Positions 47,733-58,400 of a stretch of 64,000 bases of DNA are shown here, piece after piece (the stretch's first letter is position 1; the number at the start of each line of letters is the position of its first letter). Source of the stretch: Macrostomum hystrix (Eukaryota; Platyhelminthes; Macrostomidae); the NCBI GenBank assembly GCA_950097015.1, contig CATNEN010000030.1:4697001-4761000 (forward strand). The letters run 5' to 3'. The position numbers and the translations under genes are program-made. The notes beneath the pieces were generated by a model. It saw only the letters and a list, made by a program, of their open reading frames with translations, ran no database searches and was not told where the DNA came from.

Positions 47733-48481
47733 TTAAAAAGCTGTAAATTCAGCTGCTACAAAGTATATACTAGACGAATTAAAAGTATTTCTGCTCTCCG
47801 AAGGGGGGCAAAACTTGCTAGTACACTGCTAAAGTCGAAAAACGTGATTTAGGCTATTTTTATGCATTTTTTATGATACAAATGTACAAAAAATAAGAAA
47901 CGACGACATGCTAGGAAAATCGGAATTTTTAGGCAAAGTGCACAACTAAATTGCGCACAATATGTATATCTTGAAATTTCGTCTTAGTTTATTGAAGTCG
48001 TTGCCGGTACGGAAATGTACTTTAACGACAGTACGGGGGACTTGCATACCGAACATACTTTTTAGCCTGTAACTTTTGAGCGGATTACCGGAGCGCGGCG
48101 TGCTTGGTGTCATTGAACTACATTTTTGATGTAATTTTATTTGAGTGTATGTTCGCTGTCATTGCACGATGTTTTGTACACCTCAGGCCAGGTCACGTGA
48201 CTTGCTGGAAATGAAATAATGACTTTGTACCTATACGAAGGATAGGGGAAGCATAAGAATGAGCCAAAATTTGTACTTATTAGAAACATCTAGATGACTG
48301 CTCTCAGAAAAAGTGACATTCACGTCTGTCAGTTGCAAAATTTAATTGACTGTCAAAGTTACCGTGTGCAGTGCACCCAATTACCGTGTGCAGTTCAAAA
48401 GCTGCATTCCATAAAAAAACTTTGGTTTTCACAGAGAGCGGTCAAAGTCGAATGCTGCTGTCAGCGACGACTCCGAACGGG

Positions 48482-48680
48482 GGGCGGCTGCTGCTAGCGC
48501 GGCGAGCGAATTTTGCAACCCCAACCAAGGGGCGGCTGCTGCTAGCGCGGCGAGCGACTTTTGCAACCCCAACCAAGGGGCGGCTGCTGCTAGCGCGGCG
48601 AGCGACTTTTGCAACCCCAACCAAGGGGCGGCTGCTGCTAGCGCGGCGAGCGACTTTTGCAACCCCAAACCAAGGGGCGG
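48482..48680 (+). repeat. 48-bp GC-rich minisatellite, about four copies
   Basis: The unit begins ggcggctgctgctagcgcgg and continues to ccccaaccaa. It repeats at 48483, 48531, 48579 and 48627 and then degenerates. Since 48 is a multiple of 3, a frame of 129 codons (48371-48760) repeats a 16-residue motif of the form GRLLLARRATFATP. Whether it is expressed is unknown. It is far more GC-rich than its surroundings. Confidence 0.85.
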
Positions 48681-50306
48681 CTGTTGCTGGCGCTGCTGCC
48701 GCTACCAGCGCTAACGATATTGAGAGGGGGCTGGTCGGGAAGGCCAGTAGCTGCAGCTGACTGTTAAACGGGGCTTCATCTCGCTGCTTTTATATATTTT
48801 TATTAATTAAAACTAAAGTACTTGTCTTCGTTCCTCGAACCCAGTTTCTGTTTAAGGCAGTGTTTTCACAGTGTACTCTTTAAGCACTCTTAAGTACTCT
48901 GGTACTCTTTAAGGGCGTAGCAATAGAGTACTCTGGTATTCTTTTAAAGTGCGTACTTTAAAGTAGGCAAGTACTTTTTAAAGTGCAACGCATTTCAGTC
49001 TGTCATCATTAATCCTAATTTTGTACTATATGAAAATCTCAATAATCGCTGGTACTCGTGCATTAGTACATACTCGCAACGTAAAATTAGTATATTTATT
49101 ATATGCATTTTATGCTTTGTGAATAACAAATATGTTCGGTCCCATTAATTATATCGTACGTACTGAAGTAACGCAACATCAAAATTATAAATTAATTTAG
49201 TATTTAAATATTATGTTCCAACCTGTCCATCCTGGTGATTCGAGTTGAATAACTGAGCATTTTAATTAATTAAAGATTAATATATATGGTAACGTGGCTT
49301 GATGGCACCACTCGTGTGTGTCTGCCCGTTCGTGTTGTTGCATGTACAAAACAAGTGCGGTTTTGGATAAAATCTGGATCATCTTTCCTTTAATTATCTG
49401 TTTACGTTTTTTGACAGGTGGGCATATGTAGATAGATCTCCTACTGTCTCTCTCACTCTCCGATTCTCCGCGCTCCCTCCCGCTGTTTTAATTTTGTTTA
49501 TTTTGTTCCCTAATAAAAACAAAAATTCACCCTCTCCCACAGGCTGTGACTGTGGGTCCCACATTCGGCTGTCAGTCAGTCAAGGAGATATTAGCGCTCA
49601 TCAAGATTTTGATACAGGAGTCAATGATGCAGTAGTCTGCTCTATTAAAGTGCTTCAGTGAGTATCCTCAGTACAAAGGCCGCTAAGTTTTGGAATATTT
49701 ATTAAGTTTTTTGTTCATTTTATTGGGTGACATGATCAGAAGTAAAAAATAATTCGAAATATTAAGCAATATTAATGCACTTCGACCTGCTAAGGTGGCA
49801 CACCTTCAATCTAGTTTAGGCACTAAATGTTCTAGACAAGGATTACTTAACTATCCATTCCTTTTGTTTTTTTATCACTTTTTTCAGATAAACTTTTTTC
49901 AAAGGTGACATACCGTTACTGTGCTCTTTATGTTTTGTGTTTGAATTGATTACGTCTAGCTAAAGTGCAAAAAATTAAATATGATTTCTCGGAAATCGAT
50001 GTGTTTACTAGCATTTTACGCGATGCAAGCGGAATAGTCAAATACAGGACAACGACCAATTCATTTTGGTTCTTACTAACAAGGATTAAAGGAATAAAAA
50101 TTGTTAATTAAAATTTATACTTGTACGGTCTTACCTTAAAATGTTTTTATAATAATTGTTGTAAAAATGTATTAATGCAAAACTAAAACCTAATGTTGAT
50201 ATTACATTTTGCTTAGAAAATCAATAAATCAATTAAATAAATCAATTAAATGTGTAGCTTTATTTCGTGAATTACTTGTGTGGTGTAAACTATTTATCGA
50301 AGCTCA

Positions 50307-50314
50307 GGAATATA
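50307..50314. repeat. Target-site duplication (left) of hAT element
   Basis: ggaatata, repeated exactly at 51501-51508 on the far side of the element. Eight bases is the hAT hallmark. Confidence 0.9.
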
Positions 50315-51500
50315 CAGTGTTGGGCACAAGTCCGTTAATGTGCGTTAACCGTTAAAGTCCGTTAAAGTCCGCTAACGTTTTTTTAACTTTAACGGATCTC
50401 AGTTAATTTTTTTTCTCTTAACGGATTCATGATTTTCCGTTACTTTTTTTACGATTTAACTTCAGTTAACTTCCGTTAATTACGAATTTTGCACAAAATT
50501 CGCGTCAAATGAAAAGACTTGAACTCAGCATTTTTTCGCAACAATTTCAGAGAATCGGTCTAGATCGAAGTTGGCCCAAGTGACCAATTCACGTGGTTTC
50601 GCTGAGTTGGATAGTGCCAATGCCCACTGGTTATTATTATTATTGATTAATAGTTTGGCACAGTTTCAGTTTGGCTGTGACTAGTATTGATTAACTGATT
50701 AACAATGCTGAGTATGCATTATTTGTTAATCATTTTAAACGCATATTGCGCTAAAAAAAATAAAAAAAGAAACCGCTGCTACGCATGATGTTGGTTTCTC
50801 TTACGGAAAGAATAAAGTTACAGAAGTTGAGATAGATGAGGTGTGCAATATACTCTGAATTTGCTTCGAGTTCTCCAATGAATCTGCTGACTGGTTAAAA
50901 GTCTCTACAATATTAGAGTCGTTCTATCAGTGTATACTTTAGTATAGTGGTAGACTGGTAGTGCGGTTGTGATTGTGACTAGTGCCTGCACTGCCTGGTA
51001 GTGTGGTGTGGTTTAGTAGTTTCCGCCGCTTTTGCCCAATTAGCTTTTGGCTTTCTTCTACCTATCTTAGCCTTTCTTACTTAGGGCTTTTCATAATTTG
51101 TTCCATATGCCTATGTCTATGTCTATCTATGTAGTATGTATGAATATGCGGCTATGCCCTAGCCCCTTGTCTGTGCTTTTTATTCACTGCTGCGCTACTT
51201 TTGATATTTTACCCGGTGGTCAGTGGTCACACTGTTAATGCATCAGCTGACTCTGGAAACACCACTTGAAAATGGTGTCTCATGAAAATTACTTTGGAAA
51301 TCATGTGTTGCCGTGTTGGTTTCTCGTGCCCTTTATTAATTTTTATTTTTAACGCTTTTAAATTAACGCTTTTTAACGCTGAAACGTTAAATTTTTCTGA
51401 AATTAACGGCTAATGTTGTAAAACGTTAACTTTTTTGTAATTTTAACTTTAACGGATCGATGTTTAATGCGTTAAAAAAAGTTAACGATGCCCAACACTG
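50315..51500. mobile_element. Non-autonomous hAT DNA transposon (1,186 bp)
   Basis: Starts CAGTGTTGGGCA and ends TGCCCAACACTG, perfect 12-bp terminal inverted repeats of hAT type, between identical 8-bp duplications ggaatata. Both subterminal regions are dense in gttaa/ttaac and ccgttaa motifs, as expected of transposase binding sites. No transposase frame is present, so it would need an autonomous partner. Confidence 0.92.
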
Positions 51501-51668
51501 GGAATATATAGTTTCAGGTTTTTTCAGCTGAAGATGCCGGGCCATCTTTGATATTTTGTTGCAAGTTGCAAAGATCTGAGCTGAGCAAATCCAAAGATCC
51601 ACCCCAATCCACGTCACGCCATTGGGCCAATAACATGCCTGCAGAGCAAGGCAGCAAATGAAGGGTTA

Positions 51669-52054
51669 ATAATAATAATAATTGCAGGAGGGCTGCGGGC
51701 AGTGGCACATCATTTGGTGACACTAGACCCGCAGCCAGCGAGGAGGCAATTCTGCCCATTTCGCTGACTCCTGAGCACACACGTACACAGATACTGTACG
51801 CAGGCACACACTCACACAGGTGTGTACATCTGCCCTGACTTTTTCATCGTCAGGCAGTGTACATTTCACTGTGCCTTGGAGGTTGGCCCTCAAGGGCGTA
51901 AATTGCACGACAAGCCCTCAAGCCTTCTCTCGGCGCCAAAGCCAAGCCAGGCGCCAAGCCCCAAATAAATGTGGCCTCGCCGTGGAATCGAACTTAGTGA
52001 CCGTGGTGCAAGAGGCAAACGCGATAACCGCTCTGCCACCGACCCCCCGATCCC
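51669..52054 (-). mobile_element. tRNA-derived SINE (386 bp)
   Basis: On the minus strand it starts with gggatcggggggtcggtggc, a tRNA-like head with A box (ggtggcagagcgg) and B box (gttcgattcc). A GT-rich body follows. It ends in cctgcaatta followed by (ATT)n. A 7-bp duplication, agggtta, flanks it (51662-51668 and 52055-52061). It is a fuller copy of the SINE at 11.3-11.65 kb. Confidence 0.82.
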
Positions 52055-52061
52055 AGGGTTA

Positions 52062-52430
52062 CAGAAAAACTTTAGTTTTGAGGAACTGAAGATTATTTGA
52101 TTTTATAATATGCTTAGGAAGCTTCGGAAAGGCTATGCCCTATTGTAGTTCAATAGTTTATTTTATAAAAATTGTTCTGCATCAAAGTTACTGTTTGTTT
52201 TACTGGTGTAGCGAAACTTTTTTCTTGACAGACTACTTTATCAGCAATATAATACACAGTCATGTATTTTTGTTACATAGAAATAAGAATGGCGTCTAGT
52301 ATATTATAATAGTTTCTTACTTCTATTATACTAGAAGTATTAGAAGTAAAATTCTGTGCTATTAAAATTATCGACTCGATTACTATATTTATATTATATT
52401 TAGTAGTCCTTGGTCCTTGAGCATGCCAGA
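52062..52430. other. Between SINE and Rab 3' end, nothing recognised
   Basis: AT-rich. It would hold the 3' UTR of the minus-strand Rab gene. An AATATAAAT-like stretch near 52385-52400 is a weak polyadenylation candidate. Confidence 0.35.
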
Positions 52431-55400
52431 TTAGCAGTATCCGCAAGCTGGAGACCCCCGATGGCTCGTCTGGTGGCTGAGCTTGTGGCGGGACTCAGTC
52501 TGGTAGATCTGAGCGACGGAACCACTTGTCTGGAAGTTCTGCTTGGCGAGCAGCTTCCTGGAATGAATAGATTATGAGAGGAATAGAATTATAATTATTT
52601 TATTGTTGAAACCTAGTTTTACACTTTTGTACCTTCTAATGCGCTTCAGTTAGCAGAATGTTTTGTTTACAGTAGCAGTTGTTTACACAACTAAAATGAG
52701 TATAAATGGCACATAGTTCATTATAGTTGGGTTATTATAGGTTGATATGTCCCACCAGAGACTTCCCGTTATTACGGATATTTGGGAAAAATAAAGAACG
52801 CAGTTCGAAATAAACTAAATTCGCAATTCGCACAAACTGCAGTTCGAACCTACTCTCTTTTGGTACCAACAACAACAACAACAACAAAATACGCAAGCCC
52901 CAAACGTCAGGGAGGCGGCGTCAAATGATGCGCCGCAGAGCCAGCGCGCGCGAACATGGTCCGCGCCGGTGGCAGTGTCGGGCGCCCTGGCGTCGCTCAG
53001 CAGGCAGTCGACGTAGCGGCGGGTCCGAGCCTGGCCGCGCCTGAACGGGCCCTGCAGGGTGAGCAGAAGGACGTCCTGGGCAGGCTGGCGGCAGTAGCTT
53101 TCGGCCCGAATGACGTGGCCCGCTAGTCGAAGTCGTCGCTGGCGCAGGATGGTGGACGGGCGTTGCAGCTGAGCTCTCTCGTACAGAGCCTCCGTCCCGA
53201 CGCTCTCGTCAGCTTGAAAGGCCGCACGGAGCAGCCCCGAGTGCGCCGAGTCCAGCTGCCGCTCCAGCGTAGCCGTCAGCGTCCACGACTCGGCGTTGTA
53301 CAGCAGGACGGTCTCGATCACCGCCTGCCACAGCCGAGCCCTCTGGAACAGCCCTCTTTTGGTACCGTCATCACATTTTGTAATTTTAATACGTCACATT
53401 TGGAACAGCTGTGTAGCGAGCTGTTCGCTGCATTACTTTTAGAGCCATTATAATCGCAGAGTCATTACAATTGCAGAGCCATTATAATTGTAGAGCCATT
53501 AGATTTGCAGAGCCATTTTATTTGCAGAGCCATTTTATTTGCAGAGCCATTATATTTGCAAATTTGTTCAAATATAGCCGACATCTCCTCGCATCGTTGG
53601 CAGAATACCATCCCACGGATGACCTCGGTTGGTTCGGTCGGCGGCGCTTCGGCTGCGGCAGCAAACGTCGGCAAGCCAAGGACACGCAGAGGCCAGCGCA
53701 GCGCACAACGTCGCACTGAGCGACGGCGCTAGCGCAACGAGCCTGGGCGACTTCGCGGTGCTCTTAGACGCCAGCCGCTCCCAGTCTCTGCAGCTTCTGG
53801 CCTGATTCCGCCGGGTGGCGCCGGCGATCATGAGGCTCAACACCATCGGGCCCTAGCTGTACAAGGTGGCTGCCTTAGGCTCGGCACGCTGAATTGCCGA
53901 ACCCCGAAGGCCTCCTGGCGTCGCTCGCTTTCTACTTGTCCTTTCTACGGCTGGACCTCATCATGCTGCAGGAGGCATCCATCGTGGCCGAACCAGGTCT
54001 CCAGTCTGTGGACTTCGGTGCCGGGTGGACTCTTCTATATACGTCGGAAGACGGCCGCGGTCAGGCGGCGACGGTGTACTGATCGGACCACGCCTTCAAC
54101 AAAGCGTCCCACTGTCCCCACGCCTATTACGGGTCGACCTGCACCTGCGCACTCGATGCATTCGCCTGTTCTGCGCCTTACGCGCCCACGGCTGCTCACC
54201 CAGAGGAGTCGTTTTCTTCGACTCTCTGGCTGGGCAGCTCTAGGAGGTGCCGAACGCTACTAGTGCTCGGAAACCTGAACGCAGCCCCGCGTAGGTCCGA
54301 GCGGTCGTGAAAATAGCAACACGGATGCGCTGGAGAAACTGCTCGAGCGACTGGATCTGGTGTCTGCAAACACGCAATTCCGCAAGCCACCAGCCCTACT
54401 AGTCACCTTCACGGGCTGCAAGAGGAGGCGGCGGAATGCACGCGGACGCAATGCCACGAGGCGACTGGCACAACTCGATCGATCACGTGCTTCTTCGCGT
54501 CCGCGAGCGCCGTTGCATCTTCAACTGCGACACCATGGCTCCCCTGGCGCTCCGATCTGACCATCGACTGCTGCTCTGCGACCTGCGGCTCAACGACCCA
54601 CTCTACCAACCTCCAAAACAGCGGCCACTGCGTTACTACTGTGCATTGCTGGACCCCCGCGCGAAGCGCCAGTTTACAGGCGCGTTCTGCAGCGCGCTTG
54701 GCTACCAGCAGGAGTCAGACTACGCCGACATTTGCACCGCCGTAAGAACTGCCGCTGAGAAAACGGTTCCGCTGATACGACCTGCACAGCAATCACTGCC
54801 AGTTTGGCAGAGCGACACGAGCATCAAGCAGGTACTGTAACGATTTCTTATGCAACAAATTGAGTCCTCGCAGTAAGAGCCCGTTCATACGGCAGTGAGC
54901 CAATTGAGGCCGAGAGTCAAAATATATTTAAGTTTAACAGAGCGATAAGGAAGGGGGGTTGGTTAGAAGGGTAACATGTGCGCGGACTGGCCAGAGGTAA
55001 GAGATGAAACGCAGGGGAAGGAAAGAGAGACGAGGTGAGAGCCAATCAGAGCCGAGAGAGAAGATAAGGCTAATAAATAAATTGAACAGGCAGGGGGAGA
55101 GAGGAGAGAGTACATTAAGAGGGCGCGTGAAATGAGAAACCAGGGAGAAGTTAATACAGGCACAGCAAAATATCAAGCGCCTACGGAGAAACCGGTGGCC
55201 CACACACGAAGCGGAAGAAGCCTTCGCGCACCTTTTGGCTGAATGCCAACGGGGCTGCAGTTGACGACGCCAATCAAATCATCACAACGGCCGGCCCTGA
55301 CGTGAGGAGCCCCGCAGTGTGGAGACTCTAACGGGACGCAAGAGGCGTGTGGCGCTGAATTTGGCCGGCGACACTCCTGAAGAGCGCTGAAACGAATTGC

Positions 55401-58400
55401 GCGACTTCTTCGTCGGCAACGGGAACGCGCCCCCTCTCCCGCTGCCTGCAAACTTCGCCATGCCTGCTCCGCTGCCAGCCGAGGACTTTTGCACCAGTCC
55501 AGTGACAACGGAGGATGTTATGCATTTCGCTCGAAGAACACCAGGTGGCAGAGCGCTTGGCCCCGACGAGGTTCCGGTCGAGGCGCTGCGGCTCCGATGT
55601 GTAGCCTCACAAGTCGCAGGCGTCTGTCTGTCTGTCTGTTTGACCAGTATTTCTGTCTACAGCCTGTATGCCTGAACCTATTATTTTAAACTTGCTTTTT
55701 TGATTGGGAATTCTTGAGATTGTGCGGATCTCTTTGTTTAAAAAATGATAATACCATTTTACCATAATGGTAAAATGGCTAAATACTCGAAAAGCATTCT
55801 TTTTGCTGTTATTTTCAATGGTCAAACATTTTCATCTTTAGAAGAGGGCCCTGAACTGCCCATTTTAATTGATTACATGATTGATTTTTACCGTACGTAT
55901 GTTAGTTGAGGGCAACTGAGCTTGAGTTGCGCAATACTTTCTTTGCTTAGGCCAACTGGCTGAGTGATTTGATTTGATTTGTAAAAAATGTACTTAACTT
56001 CATTTATAAGTGATAGAATGTACGCATATACTTCAATGCAATTCAAACTGTTTCACTCTAGCAGACTTTCAATTTAAAGGCTGTTTTGTAGACTTTTATC
56101 GATAAGCGGAACAGTCGTATTTCTAGAACTAAGGCTGGGTTAGTCTCTGCTAAAGGGAGGCTTTGCTTCTCTGTAAAATGGGAGCATTGGTTCTTAGCTA
56201 AGGGTGGCTTTGGTTGACTACAACTTCTGCTTAAAGGTGGCATTGTTTTCTACTTAGGGGGGACTTAGGTAAATAAGAGGCATTAAGTCGCTACTAAAGG
56301 AGGCATTGATTGCCTGTTGGTGGAAATTTCTTACCAGTTGGTGTGGCGTTGGTTGGGGAAATAAATTTTTCGTTTGCTACGTTTGTTTGCCTGTGTTTTA
56401 CCCCCTGTGGGGATTATGTTTGGGCTACCCGGAGGGGGCTGAATTGCTAGTCACACTACAGAGATTTAGTATAGTTTTGGAAAAAAAATCGGTTCAGGCA
56501 TTCAGTCTGTTGACTGACAGATCTGTCTGTCTGTCTTTCTGACCGGTATTTCAGTCTACAGACTGAATGCCTGAACCAATTTTTTTCAAACTTGCTTTAA
56601 TTGATTAGAATTTTTTGTGAGATTGTGTGGATATCTTTGTTTTGAAAATCTAATGGTAAGTTGGTAAACTGCTAAAAAACTAGCTTTTTGCTGCTATGTT
56701 CAATGGTCAAACTTTTTTGTTCATAGAAGAGGCCCGATACTGTCAATTTAAATTTGGTTGTATCAGTGCTTTTCTCAACCGCGCATGTGTTAGTCAGTAA
56801 TGGGCTGGCTGAGTTTGAGTTGCGTACTCTCTTTGCCTAGGCCAGATAGCTGAGTGATTCGATCATTTCTTTGTTCTTTGCTGCTGGGGGGAATCTGCTG
56901 CTGGGGGCATTAGTTCTCTGCTGCTGGAGGCATTAGTTTTCTTCTGCTGGAGGTATTAGTTCTCTGCTGCTGGGGGGCCATTTTGCGTCAGCCAAAATGT
57001 GTTTGTTTATCTGTAGACGGGATTATGTTTGTGCCACCCTGAGAGAGGGGCTAAATAGCTAGTCCCAAAACCTAAAGGTACCTTAACAAGCAAAAATGTA
57101 CTTTCACAAGCCCTTAAATTTCACAAGGCCTGTAGATTGGATCTCTCCATCGTGCTTTTCGATGTTAAAAAGCGACTTTTTTCGATATTAGTGCTTATAT
57201 TTAGAAGCGGCTAAGTCTAGAACTGCCGATTAATCTTAACCCGCGCGCGCGACTATCGCTGAGACATAACTAGGGCAGCTGGCAAAGCGGGTCAAAGACC
57301 AATGCTTGCCAGCGCGGAGGAATGGGAGAAAGGGGAAGGGGTGGGGGAGAGAAAACGGCTGAGGCAGATGATGTGGGAAACAACTGCATGGGGGAGAGGA
57401 TGGGGAAAAGGATGAGGGAGAAGAGCAAGGGGAAGAAAGTTCTAGGAAGAATGCAGAGGATAAAGAAACGGGATGAGTGAAAGAAAGGGAGTGGTGTAAG
57501 TGACTTCTTAAAATAAATTGAGTCTTAGCAGTAAGAGCCTGCACTTTAACTGCACTTTAATTGTTTCGCCTTCTATCGTCCTTTTAGCCCATAGACTACG
57601 CATCCTGCCCGCCCCTTTGTTAACTAAATCGTTGTCTATGGTTTAATTCCTTGCTCGGTACAGTTCCCCTTTAGTTGCTTCTAGTGCGCACTAAGACCAC
57701 TAGTTCTTCGGACCAAATGCTTTTCACTTTCTTAACGTTTAAATACAAGCAAGGAAATTTTATCCCAAGCGACACTATCTAATGCTATCTAGAGCCTAAC
57801 TAAGGCTCTGAGAGTGAACCCCGATTGATGTCTGTGGACAATTCTTAAAGACAAGTCCAGCGCGGAGGAAGGAGCGCGGAAAGTTCTAGCGCGCTTACTT
57901 AAGGAGGACTATAAGGAAAGGTCATAATAAATCGAGGCCCGGCTCGAATGCAGTAAAAAACCGTGAACATGAAGAATGAATGAGCACGGCAATCCTCCTG
58001 GGTGATTTACGATACCAGATCGCGGTTTGGAGAGGAATTATTGCTTAACTAGCGCATACATTAAAGGTATGGGACCGCGATCAGCCATTCCTACAAGGAT
58101 CAAACAAACTCGGGGATCAGGGTTCGACAGCTACTGAGGTAGAAATCGTAGTCATCACGATTAATGATATGGGCAGCCAGATGCTAGGTGAAGGAGAGAC
58201 GATTTCTCTACCGAGGGGACATTCAAAAGTTTCGAAATTTGGCTACCTCTAAACACTATGCAGAAAAATTTTCAAGTTGTGAAACTAAGGGTTTGTGAAA
58301 GCGAACCAACATTTTTGTGTTCACTTTTCCCACTGCATGACAGGGCAGGAATCTAACATTAAAGCGATTGAAAGGACTTATTGTTTTAAAGCATTATAAG

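Larger units (their letters stand above)
28060..47821 (+). mobile_element. Head-to-tail array of five non-autonomous Helitron-like units filled with minisatellites
   Basis: The block begins TC after a host A (28059) and ends CTAG before a host T (47822), the A^TC...CTAG^T signature of Helitron insertion without target duplication. Inside, four junctions read CTAG|TCCACTATACTA, where one unit's 3' end meets the next unit's 5' end with no base between. Just before each CTAG lies a hairpin, gctccccgaaggggggc (7-bp stem with a G-T pair, 3-base loop), then 8 bases, as known for Helitron 3' ends. The units are 28060-32438, 32439-35574, 35575-38710, 38711-41846 and 41847-47821. The middle three are exactly 3,136 bp and appear identical. 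Each holds a roughly 590-bp 5' module, a 23-bp minisatellite, an 18-bp minisatellite and a 95-bp 3' end. No Rep/helicase gene is present. The many open frames are products of the 18-bp period. Confidence 0.85.
41847..47821 (+). mobile_element. Helitron-like unit 5 (5,975 bp)
   Basis: Its 5' module equals those of units 2-4, but the 23-bp array is expanded (about 42430-46470) with higher-order duplications. Its 3' end differs from the others (ctgctctccgaagg, caaaacttg). Confidence 0.85.
47822..50314. other. Intergenic with a GC-rich 48-bp minisatellite
   Basis: No gene could be supported. The section holds the 48-bp repeat (48482-48680) and, from 48860 to 48990, short recurring stretches of the type aagtactctggtactctttaag. 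Confidence 0.45.

Noticed and set aside
49551-49662. Possible small exon after a good acceptor (ctctcccacag)
   Set aside because: Two frames are open for 30-40 codons, neither resembles a known domain, and no partner exon was found.
52868-55616. Twin-priming inversion linking the minus-strand LINE 3' part with the plus-strand endonuclease part
   Set aside because: The 3' fragment is enclosed by its own 13-bp target duplication (52855-52867 and 53354-53366), so it is an independent insertion.
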